Assembly (NCBI GenBank): GCA_037833965.1
Contig: AP031352.1
Coordinates: 9,590,501 to 9,654,500, forward strand
Source of the DNA: Marchantia polymorpha subsp. ruderalis
Taxonomy: Eukaryota > Streptophyta > Marchantiopsida > Marchantiales > Marchantiaceae
Reading direction: 5' to 3'
Length of the DNA stretch: 64,000 bases
A program made the translations under genes and the position numbers. Positions 1-12,063 of this stretch are shown one piece after another; position 1 is the first letter of the stretch; each line of letters begins with the position of its first letter. The notes under the pieces are model-generated. The model saw only the letters and a list, made by a program, of their open reading frames with translations. It had not been told where the DNA came from and searched no databases.

Positions 1-368
1 AATCAATAAAAATATATAAAATGATCAAATTTTAAAATTGTATATAAAGGAAATACGATATTTTGAAAGAGATCAACGTTTTTTATTCTAAGATTAAAGA
101 TCTTTTAAAAATAAATTTCATCAAAAAATGTAAATAACTTATTTTTGCTTTTATTGGACAGCAATTAAATTTTCAAATACATCAATCAGAAACTTTGACA
201 ATCAAGTTTATGAGCAATCAGGTTATTGAGCATTTGTAAAGTATCATATTTTGGAATTATTTGAGATTAATAAATATAATGAGTTTAAGATGAATAATCA
301 TAAAAAATGTCTATAGATTTTGTAGTTTGAAATTTTTATGAAATTGTTTTAGATTAAAATCACATTTA
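1..368. other. AT-rich flank without genes
   Basis: This stretch is strongly AT-rich, has stops in every frame, and shows no recognisable gene or RNA. It ends where the terminal inverted repeat of the next element begins. Confidence 0.6.
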
Positions 369-395
369 TACACCCTAACCTTGATAATGTCACAC
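369..395 (+). repeat. Left terminal inverted repeat
   Basis: It pairs with 1576-1602 with one mismatch in 27 bases. It contains the first copy of the subterminal motif TTGATAATGTCAC. Confidence 0.75.
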
Positions 396-1575
396 TTGTT
401 AATAGAACACCTTGATATTGTCACATAAAAATTTGAAACCAATTTCCCTAGTGTAAAACTTCCTCTTTAATATCACTATCAACCTTGATAATGTCACTAT
501 TTTTTTCCAAAATTTCTAGTGTAAGTGTGATAATATCAAATATGAATGGATTATATGTGACAGTTGGACGTGTAGTATCATGAAACTCCCTAGTGATGCA
601 GTAAATGAAATGCTACTTGCTTGTACGTGGACGAGGGGTTCAAGATGCAAGGAAGATGATTTCGCAATCGGCTATTGTGAACAGAGGGTTCAAGCTGAGA
701 GGAAGATAAATTCGCGATGAGGTAGCGCAACGCACGGCAGAGCTCGAAAGCGCTTAATCTATGCAGCCTGCAATCAGAAAAGCAATTTAAGTACGTAAAT
801 CTTTTATGTTCTGATGGTCATTGTGTAGTTGGACTTGCAGTCATTAGTATCGTTCCTGCTGTAGAGCTTTCGTGGCTCGGATGCCCACGTTCTGAAGTGA
901 CCAAAGTTGTTGACTACTTATGCTATTGACTAGACTCTACAAGTGTTCTACGATTTTCAACGCACTTCTCATAAACTGCAGTTTTACATTATGAGGAGAG
1001 AATTCCAGCTGGCTTACTCGAGAGCAGAAAGTTTCAATTGGGGAACGTCTGGGCTGCCAAAGCTAGGACGTTTTGAGAGAGCAAAAGGCATTATAGTATC
1101 TTGTGGTGGCTCCGGTTTGGAAGATTTAAATGTTCAGCCTAATGGCATTTCTTCCTTTTTTGCTTGTAAGCTTCGGGTTGTCGATTCTCGCTGTGCAGTT
1201 ATGACATTCTTGAGACGTTTGTCAATGTACGATTTTTTGTAATCCTCCAAGGCTGTTGCCTTAGATAGATTTGACCATTAAACTATTTCAATGACAATAG
1301 TGCATAAAAATTGACAAGCAACGGCTGACCAGAAATACTTAGGATTTACATGTCCATTTCTTGGTCTAATTAGATATGTAGACAATCCGGATAACAGCCT
1401 TGCGCACTCACCATCTGTGGTTGTTTGAATATTTTCATTTGTTATTTTCTTTTTTATATTATAATTTTATTTTGAGTTTTTACCTATTTTTTTATAATAT
1501 CACATTATGCACAAAATGTGACATTATCAAAAATGTCACACCTTGTTTATGTCACACTTTTTGGTGAAACGGAGG

Positions 1576-1602
1576 GTGTGATATTATCAAGGTTAGGGTG
1601 TA
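1576..1602 (-). repeat. Right terminal inverted repeat
   Basis: It is the reverse complement of 369-395 with one mismatch. Further inverted motif copies lie just inside, at about 1518-1560. Confidence 0.75.
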
Positions 1603-3480
1603 AGTGACTATTCATTTCTCATTTTCATGTATTTATTGAATTTTCTAAGCAAAAAAATTAAACCTAAATGTAGGATAGGAATTTTAAAAATCAAAATTTA
1701 GTATCCAGATTTTCAATTGAAGAAAGAAAATTAGATTTTTTTCAGATTTCTATATTTTTCTTTCAGGGAAAATGCCAGATTTTAACAATCATGATAAATG
1801 TACAAAACCAAACAAAACTTCTCATGCTACGTGTCAATCAATGAAATAACCCATAGTAAAATTTTAGCCTCTGCATGTTTAATAAAAGAAATAGTTTCTT
1901 TTTTTATATATTTAGGCAAACTAGAAGAAGAGATCATGAGTTGCAGCAAAACTTATTTAAAAAATGTTTAAACCAAACATATTATTTGATCTAATAGTAA
2001 TATGAGTTAATTTAAAGAATGAAATAACTTTATATTTTGTATCCAAATGAAACATAATATGGAAAAATATATACTTAAAATATTTAGTTGAACTACTGAA
2101 AAGATATCTGCCTTGAAATCTACAATGGAGGATTATTAAAAAGACAAAAATTAAATAAACCTAAGAATGAAGTATAGCAATAGTGATGAATGATCTTGAC
2201 CAAGATATATATATATATATATATATATATATGCTGATTTTTGAAAAATTGAAGTACATATTAATTTATATGATGGCTTACATGATCCGGTGGATAGAGA
2301 TGTTGATGTGAATGTCTTGTCAGTATGGTTTTTGAATAAATTAAACATGAATCCTCGAAGCCTTTATATCGGTCTACAAGGTGGTATCACGTGTGATGGA
2401 AGTTCAAACAATGAAGACTCCGAAGAATTATTGTTAGTATCATTAAGCAGCAAAAGGTTAGAGCTATTTGATCAATGAACAGGGTTGTGAGAATTTTCAA
2501 AATTCAGTGAGAATTTTTTTTTATCCCAAAGATTACTTTTCCCTTTTAGGCAAAGACAAGCATAGTATGATGTCAATTTGTCAATATTATCATCAGAAAA
2601 TATTGCTTTGACGATGACTATCAATTTAAAGACTCCGCCCCCGTGATGTGTATATCCATTCAAAATTGAAAATATGTACATAAACGATGTATGAAAGTGT
2701 CCAAAAAGTCTACCCAATCGTCTTATTACCACTATCACAAGCTGATAGTTTGCGTGCTCCAAGATAGTTTGCTGTTTACTTGCAGGATAGTTCTATCTCT
2801 CCGTATACATTCCTTGATAGCGACGTTCAGACAAGTGACAGTGTTTCATTAAAAGAAAAGTGTTGTTGGATTCCTCCCCCAGTCCTCTTGTGACAAAGCT
2901 AGCTGTAATGCATCTGCTGCTTTTCTTGGCATGTAATAAATCATGCTAAAAATACCATCGGATTCTCTCCTATCTCTATACGTATCATATTGAACCACGG
3001 TTCGGAAAGTTCAAACGTTCTCGCTGAATGTAATTCGGATTCTCGTGATCAAGCAAAGATGTGCAGAGAGTGAGCAAGTTGTGTGGAACTAGGAGTTTTT
3101 TTTTTCTTATAAGAAGGTTTATTTTAGGACACATATGACAACATGAGTGTACAGTTTGAAGAACCCATGGAAGCCATTGAAATATCTCTTAAAGAACTCT
3201 AGAAGCTACCTCAAGGGCTATTACTTGCGCCGCAGTTCTTCTGTTGCATTTACTCCGCGCCCACCTTTTACCACGTTCCACATCTTCACCATACATCCAC
3301 CACAAGCAAACGCCTCTATCTCCACGTAGTGTGGTAGTTGTCGATCTCAACGAGCCCCGGAAAGCACTAACCTCAGGATCAATCCTCGATCCGGATGATC
3401 CCAAAGACCGGCGGGTGACCGAAGTCACAGTACCGAGCTACTACTGCACAGTAGCTGCACAGTAGCACAACGAGGTTGGA
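1603..3480. other. AT-rich intergenic stretch
   Basis: No gene is recognised. Open frames here are under 100 codons and match no family that I know. The stretch contains the AT dinucleotide run at 2205-2232. From about 3200 the base composition becomes richer in GC toward the UFD1 leader. Confidence 0.5.
2205..2232. repeat. (AT)n microsatellite
   Basis: Fourteen consecutive AT units are seen. Confidence 0.95.
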
Positions 3481-3678
3481 GAAGACAAGTCAAAGATCAA
3501 GAGTATCTAAGAGCCTAAGACGGGGTCCGGACGGGCCTTGTTAGAACCAGGTAAGGAGGGGAAAATGATGAGTGCAAACCTTGCGGTTGCGCCTGGGAAC
3601 CGCCGGTCAGAAGTCGCATCGGGAAATGTGCAACGGACAAAGGACGCTCTCCGGTCGCTCGCTCGCTCCTTGAGGCCA

Positions 3679-3728
3679 CTTCCCTTCTCTTCTCTTCTCT
3701 TGCCTTCCCTTCCCTTCTCTTCTCTTCT
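3679..3728 (+). repeat. CT-rich tract in the UFD1 upstream region
   Basis: This is a polypyrimidine tract made of repeated CTTCT and CCTTC units, about 680 bases before the UFD1 start. Similar tracts precede ALB3. Such tracts are common in plant core promoters and 5' leaders. A regulatory role here is inferred from position only. Confidence 0.6.
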
Positions 3729-4406
3729 GTCGCTTTGGTGTTCTTCTTATTATTGATCGTTCCTGGAGCATTGAGCAAGCAGCAGCCAAGCAGCAGTCCC
3801 TCTTGCCCACTATCTTTTTTCCCTAACCTCCTGCGTCTTCCGTGGAGTCGGGGATGGAGCCGTGACTTCTTCGTCTCCAGTGGGTGCGAGAATCCGTGGG
3901 CGCATCATCTATTATACAGGACAGCGGTGAGGATCGGCTGGTTCTTCGATCGCTTTGTCAGTTCATGAATTTGTGGAGGTCAATCCGAATGCGGTGCTGT
4001 TGAGACGGGGAGGGTCGAAGAGCGAGTGATTGCGCGGTAGCGTTCGTTTGTCAAGGAAGGGTGGGCGCACAAAATCGACATGAGTACCTTTGTATGCTGC
4101 AGCGGTAGCGGGCGCTGGAGAATTCAGAATTTTTCGAGTTTGGAATGCGTTCTGAGGACTCGGGGAGGATATTGAGCTGCTGGAGAAGAGTTTTTGCACT
4201 TCCGAATTTCGCTCAGCTTTCTTCAAGTTTCTTTCGAAACCCGGTGAATCGACGGGCTGCTGTCCGTGACAAATTGGATTTAGGGTTTTTGGGAAGTAAA
4301 GCCGAGTGAGGCAAATTTTTTGACTCTGAATTTTGTGGGAATTGGGGATTGGCCAATCTCTAATTCTGCGTGTGTCCACCCCGGAGTCGAAGAAAGGGCT
4401 TCTGAA

Positions 4407-7400
4407 ATGGAATTTTATGGAGGATATGGGATGGCCTATCCCACAGCTCCCTTTGAGCAGAATTATCGCTGCTACTCGGCATCATTTATTGACAAGGTAT
4501 GAACCTGTCGTGAGTTGAAGTCCTTACTAGGATCAAGGGCTTCATATCCTTGTAATCGGTTACCCAAATCAAAAAGGTACACTGAGCTGCAATGTTGTGG
4601 GTAGAAACCATTACCACGTGGGTTTGGAGGTGGATGGGACATTGTGGACGATCTTTGTTTTGTCTTTTTTGTTCTTTGTTTGATCGTTGAAGCTGACGCT
4701 TTCTTGTGTCTGCTTGTGTCTTCCATTGGTTGTTATCGTGCTACGCAGCCGCATCTCGAAAGTGGAGACAAAGGTGAGCATCGCGCTTTGCTTGGCTTCT
4801 TGGTAATTGGCGTACTTAAAATTTGAAGGAAATGACCCTGCTTTCAGTTATACTGACTGCTCTTCATGCGTGGGGCTGTGTTGCAGTCATAATGCCTCCG
4901 TCCGCTCTGGATAGACTTGGTGAGTAGTACTTTGAATCCATCCGATGAAGCAAATTGAGATTTGGCTTTGGTGAGAGTGTGGAATTAGTATGTCGTTGTA
5001 CACAATGTCTTGGAGCATATTATATCCGAATATTCGTCTCATACTTATGACCGCTGTGAAGCGCTTCTCATAGTATATGGACTCTGAATTAAAGGGATTT
5101 GAATAGCCGATCAGCATTTTGTGTTTGTCAAAAGAATTATCTAAAGCGCCAAAAGTTAATTAATATTTACTTTCAGGCATCTGATGATTTCTCTTGTGAT
5201 CCTCGCCTTCGGTCGCCGGACCTTGTAGACGACGCATAGACTGGCCTTTGAGCATGATGGAATCAGCGAGACATAACTTATTGCCAGTGCCACGGAAGAA
5301 CACGACGGTTTCCATTCTTTGTTGGTCAACATAGTTACATAGTTTAAGATGGCTTGGAACTGTGATAAACAAACGAATGGAAAAGCGTGATAGAATGAAT
5401 GTACATCGAACTTAAGCTTTACAATGAGACATGGCTACATACCTCTGACCTGATTAACGAATTGTTATCACATCTTGTGCTGCAGCGTCCCTGCGTATTG
5501 ATTATCCTATGCTCTTTGAGGTTCACAATCCTGCAGCATCGCGCATTTCTCATTGTGGAGTCTTGGAATTTGTCGCTGAGGAAGGCATGATATACATGCC
5601 TTATTGGGTAGGTCGAGCTCCAATTTTCGTTTAACTATCTTCTTGAAAATCCCTCATCAATGGGATTCAATAGTCAGTCATGACCAGGTGGTCTGAAAGC
5701 AGCGAAGAATTGCGTGTAATATATTGTTCGATGCATGCCTGCACGATTCTCTTATCCAAATAATCGTTCACTAATCTGTCCATAAACTTGCTTTCTATAG
5801 ATGATGCAGAACATGTTGCTACAGGAAGGAGATATAGTTAGAGTAAAGAGTGCCACCCTCCCGAAGGGCACTTACGTGAAGCTGCAACCGCATACCAAAG
5901 ATTTTCTCGACATTTCGAACCCAAAGGCTGTGTAGGTTGTCATCCCGTTTTTTGTATGAAGCAGGTCTCATTATGAGAACTGATGGTTTGTGTTTTAACC
6001 ACACGAGGAGGTGGAATATAGAATGTTGTGTTTCTGTTATCAAAGTTTGACCATTATCATGTCACAAGAGCTCCGCGCAGGATCACATGGTCGCGACTGA
6101 GTTGTCTTGCTATACATTGACTTGACCTAGATCTACAGCATTACCAAATGCTAGAATGAAATTAGCAGTTTCCTGTCTTCTTTTCAAGTACTCTCTGCTT
6201 TGTGCTTGGCTAATCTGATATTTTGTTCTGGTGTTGAAAATTGTACAGCTTGGAAACTACTTTGCGGAACTTTTCTTGTCTGACCGTTGGTGACAACATA
6301 ATGGTTGCATACAACAATAGAAAGTACTACATTGACATCATTGAAGCAAAACCCTCCCAAGCAATTTCTATTATCGAAACCGATTGTGAAGTGGACTTTG
6401 CACCTCCTCTTGACTATAAGGAGCCCGAACCAGTGCGACCTGCTCCGGCTCCCCCAGTCTCCACATCTGAAGGTGTGTGATCTGCATTGATTCTGAAGAG
6501 TTTGCTCTGTTCATTTCTTCTTCGCGACAGAAGCATAACGAGGCCCTTACTTTTGTCCATCTGTAATGCAGCCGCTCAAGAGACACCAGAACCAGAGGAG
6601 CCAAAGTTTAACGCGTTTACAGGCACAGGGAGACGCCTTGATGGGAAACCAGCAAAGCTCTCAGCTGGCCCTATTAGTGCAGTGGGAGCATCAGGTTCTA
6701 CATCTTCTGCTTCTGCTAAAAAACCAGTTGGGTCTGGTGCAAGTGGATCGGGTGCTCCTGCAGCCCCTGCTGGACCTCAAAGGGCAGCGGGCAAACTTGT
6801 ATTTGGAGCTAGTGGAAGCAATGGAACGGCTAAGGTTAGTTACTACTGTCTTTATTCGAATACTTCGTGTTCAGTCTGTTAGAATGAACTTGGTATTTTA
6901 TGTGAAGTGATTATATAACAAATATGTGCGATGGCGTTATGTAATATATCTTATGGATGATCCCTGGTAATTTTTTTTGCATTTTGGTACATCTAAGTGC
7001 AAGTGGACACAGAACATGAAGCGTTTGGTATGAACCATGTTCCACAACTGTCTCTTGCATTTAAGCCGATGGATTTTGCCTGCCTGCTTGGCTTTTCTCT
7101 ATCTCGCATGCAGTTTTCTGCCTTTGGCTCTCTATAGAAAATTTTGATTCTTTCAGCAGGACCCTATGCCATGCTTTTGTTCTTCATTGCTTTTCAATTA
7201 TCATGTATCAAAAACACCTGAGGTTGTACCTCCCGAGTATCTAACTTCTGGTTCCCTTGCGGAAGCCAGATAACAGGTGATCAACGACATAGACTTGAGA
7301 TCTTTGTGGTTGATCACCTGTTACCTACTTTGTTATTTAATGCTGGTCACTCAAATCTTGAAAGTTTCCTGTTATGTTCTAGTGTGTCCTTTGCTTTGGC

Positions 7401-7554
7401 TTGTTGTAAAGTTTCGATATTTACCCTAGCTTTGTTGTATGTTGTTTTACAGGCGCCTCCTCCAAAGAAGGAAGAACCCAAACCAGAGGCACCGAAGGAG
7501 GAGGCATCTAAATTTCAAGCTTTTACAGGCAAAAAATATTCTCTACGGGGTTGA
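4407..7554 (+). CDS. UFD1: UFD1, ubiquitin recognition factor of the CDC48 complex (8 exons)
   Basis: UFD1 pairs with NPL4 as a cofactor of the AAA ATPase CDC48. Together they extract ubiquitylated proteins from membranes and complexes and pass them to the proteasome. The coding exons I traced are 4407-4496, 4749-4773, 4887-4919, 5486-5607, 5801-5931, 6249-6472, 6572-6834 and 7453-7554. All introns are GT-AG and phases agree, giving 329 residues, the usual plant length. The start MEFYGGYG lies directly before the conserved core [15 protein letters not shown]. The double-psi barrel region follows ([66 protein letters not shown]). The SHP box FTGTGRRL (residues 224-231) is the known CDC48-binding motif type. 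The protein ends [13 protein letters not shown], as in other plant UFD1 proteins. The tail between about 209 and 329 is Pro/Ala/Gly-rich and disordered. Confidence 0.95.
7271..7323. repeat. Perfect 15-bp inverted repeat in UFD1 intron 7
   Basis: Arm 7271-7285 (TAACAGGTGATCAAC) is the exact reverse complement of 7309-7323, with a 23-base loop. It lies in the last and longest intron of UFD1 (6835-7452). Confidence 0.85.
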
Positions 7555-8280
7555 TGAGGTGTGTGCTCCTTAGTCGAGGGCGCACACTGAGGCTCAGAGG
7601 TCACCGAACAACAGAGCAGATGCAACTGTTGGGGTCCAGTTAGGCCTCTGAACGTTTTGAGAGTTCCTTGTGCTTATGATACTGTTATAATCCTTACCGG
7701 TGTTACATCATGTTGATGAACATTGAAAACTTTTTGCTCAATTAGCGAGAGTTGCCGAACTATATGGACGCGAGTGCCTTGTCTAATGCATTTGACCATT
7801 AATTTGGAGCCTGAGGCTTCTGTAATGTTGGCAGCAGCTAAATGTGGAACCAGAGACTGCCTGCCGAGATACATTACTGGTAGATGTTGCACGTTCATGA
7901 TGGTGTGTGTGGAGTATCAATTCATTGACCCAATACCCTCTCATAGGGGAGACATGGAACAACTAGAGGCATGTAGGGATTAGCTTCATCGAGGCACGAG
8001 GCTGGGTCTTCTGGATGTGGTTTGGATGGAGTCATAAGTCGACTTGGACGAAATGGGTATTTATTTTGTAGCCCAAGCAAGTGACATGTAAACATTCAGA
8101 TCTCGATCGACTATTCAGTTGGTTGGGAGAGATCTTTGTCCACTTGACAAATGTATATTCTTCTATTCTCCTTATGGCATTCTCTTGAACTTAGCGTTGA
8201 CAAGCAAACGTGTTTTAGATAGCCTCGAAAATACCCAGCTGTCTGCCTGTGTATTCGCTGATTGCTCTTGGCGTGTTAGA
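7555..8280 (+). other. Probable UFD1 3' untranslated region and downstream spacer
   Basis: This stretch follows the UFD1 stop directly, has a mixed base composition and contains no credible coding frame. The transcript end cannot be placed with confidence. The nearest AATAAA-like signal is further downstream, at about 8563. Confidence 0.4.
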
Positions 8281-8326
8281 TAGGAGGCTTCGTGAGAATC
8301 TAATAGGAGGTTTCGTGAGAATCTAA
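8281..8326 (+). repeat. Tandem duplication, 2 x 23 bp
   Basis: Copies 8281-8303 and 8304-8326 share the pattern TAGGAGGYTTCGTGAGAATC and differ at one base. Confidence 0.85.
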
Positions 8327-11300
8327 TAATTCTCTTTTTGTAAAGATTCTTTTGAAATACATTTCATGGCATTACGGCATTGCTGTTGTCTTACATGATC
8401 GTGCCTTTGTTTCTTGCCAAAGTTTCAATGTTTGCTTTTCATACAAAGTTACGTGCTGTCAGGGGTCCCTATTCGGACTTCACCTTCGGCATTTCAGTAG
8501 TTACACATGTATCAACCACAACTTTCACGACTATATGTTCTCCTGACTGGTCTCAGCTGAAGAATAAACAATTGGAGAGCCCGGAAAGGGTCATTGAAGT
8601 GTCCAATCCTGATCTTGGATTGACGTATGTATTTGAACGCATACAGGCTATGCTTCGAAGCTTGTGTACATCTCTTAACTTGTTATCCCTTTACCTCCCC
8701 ATACCAGGTCACAAAAAGGATGTGGAGAATGTGTGATTATTTATGGAGTAGCTAGTGGATCACTTACATAGGAGGTATTATGAGGTAAAATCTAGCCAAG
8801 AAGCAGCCGCACATATATGCTTGCTTGTCGTTGTATGGCTGAAAATCCCCAGATTTAACATAGTCCAGGTGGAATTGGAATGATTCCATCCTCATGCGAA
8901 TCAGGGAAGTGAAGTTAAACCTTCCTCAATGCTCGGTTCCAGTACCACCAAACTCTTCATATCAAAGGCTACATGGGCCTTGGATTAAAAGAATGCAGAG
9001 GGGAACACCCGAAAAGGAGGCCACCGAACAGAAACGAGGGACTTGGACCGTCGTTTCTGTCCGAGTCTGTTCCAAAACCAGGGTCTAATTTTTTTTCTCT
9101 TTCTTCGTACCCCAGTTCCGGCAGACTTTCGCTACTTTTATACATTCAAGAGTTTAGATACTCATCCATTCTAAAACTCTATTATATACACCATGTTTAA
9201 ACCAACACCAATACAATCCTACCTTTACACACTCAAACCAGTTGCAGGTATGTCTTCAAGTCAATCGACTGCAATATACATCAACTCTCTTTTCATGTAA
9301 AATTTTCACCCTCGCTCGTCATTCCAAACGTCATACTCAGAGAGTTAATATGCATTTATCAATTGCATACTGCCAAGTCATCGAGTCATCTAAACAATTG
9401 TCACATCTAGAGTATTAGCATATTCACACGTGAACAATGAAAGCTTGAATAAGCAAAGCCAAGGTAAGCATGTGAAAGTCGTCGTGAAGAGAGTAATTGG
9501 TTAGTGTCAAAATATTTGGATGCATGATGAAGCAAGATCCACGATACTTACAACTTTGTCGGAGTCAAAGTGCAAGCTAGACCTCTCATTCAAAGGAATT
9601 GAAAATTCCTCTTAGAGTAAATGCAAATCTTTTTAAAACTATGTCTATCAAGATAGAGTCTTGTCTTAATGATGAGAGTTCATATTTTACCTGGGATAGG
9701 AGTAAAGTGTTTTTCACTTGGCGCGAGAATACACGTAAAAGACATAGTAGATACATAATAGATATGTCCACATTCACAACATACATTTCAGCTAGAGGTT
9801 TATCTATGATCATAAATCTAAAACATTATTAAGTCTGGAGTTTGTCTAACTTGCCAAATATTCTACTATCGATGATTTTTCCTTCATTAATTATAGAACC
9901 ATCACTCTATATGGATTTGATCAGAAGCAAACCTCTTGCCAAACTTCCTTACAAACATTTGAGAACCCTTGGTCCATGATGTCATAGCAAAATATCCATG
10001 TTCTAATACAGTCAAGTTGTGACTGTATTGGAACAGTCATATTTTGAAAAGTTCACCCTGAAGAAGAGATATGAATTGGTTGGTTAAAACATTCTTACTT
10101 AACATGCCATCCCATGTATGTCATAATTAGATGTCAGTATTTCTTGGAGCATGTATCATTTCAGTACATGTACTAAAAATTGTGAGGGCATGAGAGGAAT
10201 AAATTTAGTATCTTGTTTGGCCACACCCTTTCTGTGAAATGAATAACTTTTCGACATTTATGCATGACATTTCTGTCATGCATAAGTACATTTTTGATAA
10301 GTTAATTCTTATCACATACATCAAAGGTTGACCATTCATCCAAAGGAAAAAAATCAAGTCTAGATAAACGAGCAAGGGATTGTCCTTGCCAGCCCATAAT
10401 AATCGTCTCATCTGGTTGAAAACCTCAATACTCATTCATGCCTTTATGTTGAACCAATGAATATTAACTCCAGAATAAGCGTCCTCGTATATTATCAACA
10501 GTCTATTCAACTTGATATTTGATCATTGATCTGGAAATTTTGAATAAATAGGTAGATGGTCATGGATAATGAGTATCAAATACTTTTTGTACATAAAAGA
10601 AACTGTTTGTGTTGAGCAACATAATGTGACTGGTTTACTAAAAGATCAAAATTCAAAAGCGTTGATGTACTGTACATGAGTCTCAAAGGAACAGTACTGT
10701 GAGTTTTGAATATGAATGAATATTTGATAACATACCAATATAGATAAATTCAAAGCTTGCAAAGTAATGAACGTTCAAGTAATGTAGGTATTCGTTGAAA
10801 ACTGACAATTTATTGCAAACGTCTTTCTGACTTTCGGCGGATGTAGTGATTTTACAGACAAGATCTCTTTTCGTATACTTTCGGGTTATTCTGCGATTAC
10901 ATAAAATCCCACGATACAAGTCTTAATATTTCATGAGTTTAGCCAATGCGGAGTATTGTGAATTCTCTTGTACCAGTTACTCTCGAGGTATTGAACATAT
11001 CAATCGGAGTGATAGTAACTCCAATCAGATAACACATGACATTTTCATAACAGCAATAAGAAACGTTGCGTGGATCATTATGTGGTAAAGTAAAGAAATA
11101 AAGTAACCTTCAAACCAGCAATGCGCGCACACACTTAACTTTTTCCATTAGAGTAAATAAATTCCATTCGGAGGAAATAATCGAGAGAAAGCAGCAAAGT
11201 TGGAATGCTTCAGAGTTCATCACGAGAAAAGGAACGTTTTGAAAGCGATTATTCATTCACATTTAGTTCGAGAATCGCGACGAAATTCTCCTGCCCATTA

Positions 11301-11343
11301 AGAATATGCACACTGAGAAAGAAAATACAAGGCCGCTCGCAAC
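8327..11343. other. Intergenic stretch without recognised genes
   Basis: Open frames are short and unrelated to families I know. The longest, 118 codons at 8380-8736, lacks any motif. Two foldback repeats occur: 10001-10033 (13 of 14 paired) and 10258-10285 (12 perfect base pairs, loop TTTC). Confidence 0.5.
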
Positions 11344-11397
11344 AGAGAGAGAGAGAGAGAGAGGGGGAGGGAGGGAGGGAGGGAGGGAGAGAGAGAG
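11344..11397 (+). repeat. (GA)n and (GGGA)n tract upstream of ALB3
   Basis: A run of GA units passes into GGGA units and back to GA. It lies about 700 bases before the ALB3 start. GA-rich tracts of this kind bind BPC/GAGA-type factors in plants. Use here is inferred. Confidence 0.7.
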
Positions 11398-11757
11398 CCT
11401 GGGGCTTGGCGGGGTGTGCGAGGGAACGACGAGCAAACGGAGCCGAGCCACAGAAAGGGCCGCAGGCGGATCGGGAGATTCGCTGGCGATGCCTCCCCCC
11501 GTCGATGGACCGGTAGCGGGGCTATGCCCACCGAGGGCAGGCCGGATGGATGGATCATATCTATATCTTGATGAGGGCCGCTCCGAGGGTGTCAACCGGA
11601 GGATCGTCCATCGCTGGGAGCTTCTGGTCCCTCCCTCTGTGCGACCTATCAGCCAACGAGCGAGCGACTAGACGACACCGCCTTCAGAATTAGTTCTGGT
11701 TACCCAAGAACGACGTGATTCTCACTCAAGCAAGAACCCATCTCCTCGTCCGCCATC

Positions 11758-11819
11758 TCCCTTTCTCTCCTCTCGTCTCTTCTCTTCTCTTCTCTTCTCT
11801 TCTCTCCTCTCCTCTCCTC
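11758..11819 (+). repeat. CT-rich tract in the ALB3 leader region
   Basis: Repeated CTTCT and CTCCT units form a polypyrimidine tract 245-305 bases before the ALB3 start, which resembles the tract upstream of UFD1. Confidence 0.7.
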
Positions 11820-12063
11820 GTGTCGTCACTTCTCTGCTCCGCCCTGCTCTCTGGACGAGCACAGGAGGCGGACCCCGAGTTTTTAGCAGGCCATTCGGGA
11901 TTGATTGATTGACTGACGGAGGGAGGGATTGATTGAGTGAGAGTGTGAGGTAGCCACACCCGGGACTCGGCACGGAGAGGGCGGGGGATTGTGCCGGGGG
12001 TTTTGGCGGTGCGAGCAGCGGGGCGCGGAGAATTGCAGTTCCTGGCCGCAGCAATAAGCAGAC

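Larger units (their letters stand above)
369..1602. mobile_element. Non-autonomous DNA transposon candidate with TIRs and subterminal repeats
   Basis: The segment 369-395 and the reverse complement of 1576-1602 agree at 26 of 27 positions, starting TACACCCTAACC, and so form terminal inverted repeats of an element of about 1.23 kb. The core motif ACCTTGATAATGTCAC recurs in subterminal positions: near 375, 409 and 481 on the left, and inverted near 1518 and 1577 on the right. Such subterminal copies are typical transposase-binding sites of hAT and CACTA elements. The outermost TA on both sides could be a TA target duplication. Alternatively the true end may be the nearby CACTT at the right side, which would suggest a CACTA-like element. 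No transposase is encoded. The interior (about 600-1440) is less AT-rich than the ends and may be captured host DNA. The superfamily is unresolved. Confidence 0.65.

Noticed and set aside
943..1242. A 99-codon open frame inside the first TIR element
   Set aside because: No domain or motif is recognisable and there is no transposase signature. It lies in possibly captured DNA and could be chance.
8380..8736. A 118-codon frame downstream of UFD1
   Set aside because: No recognisable domain. It is most likely chance in an intergenic or 3' region.
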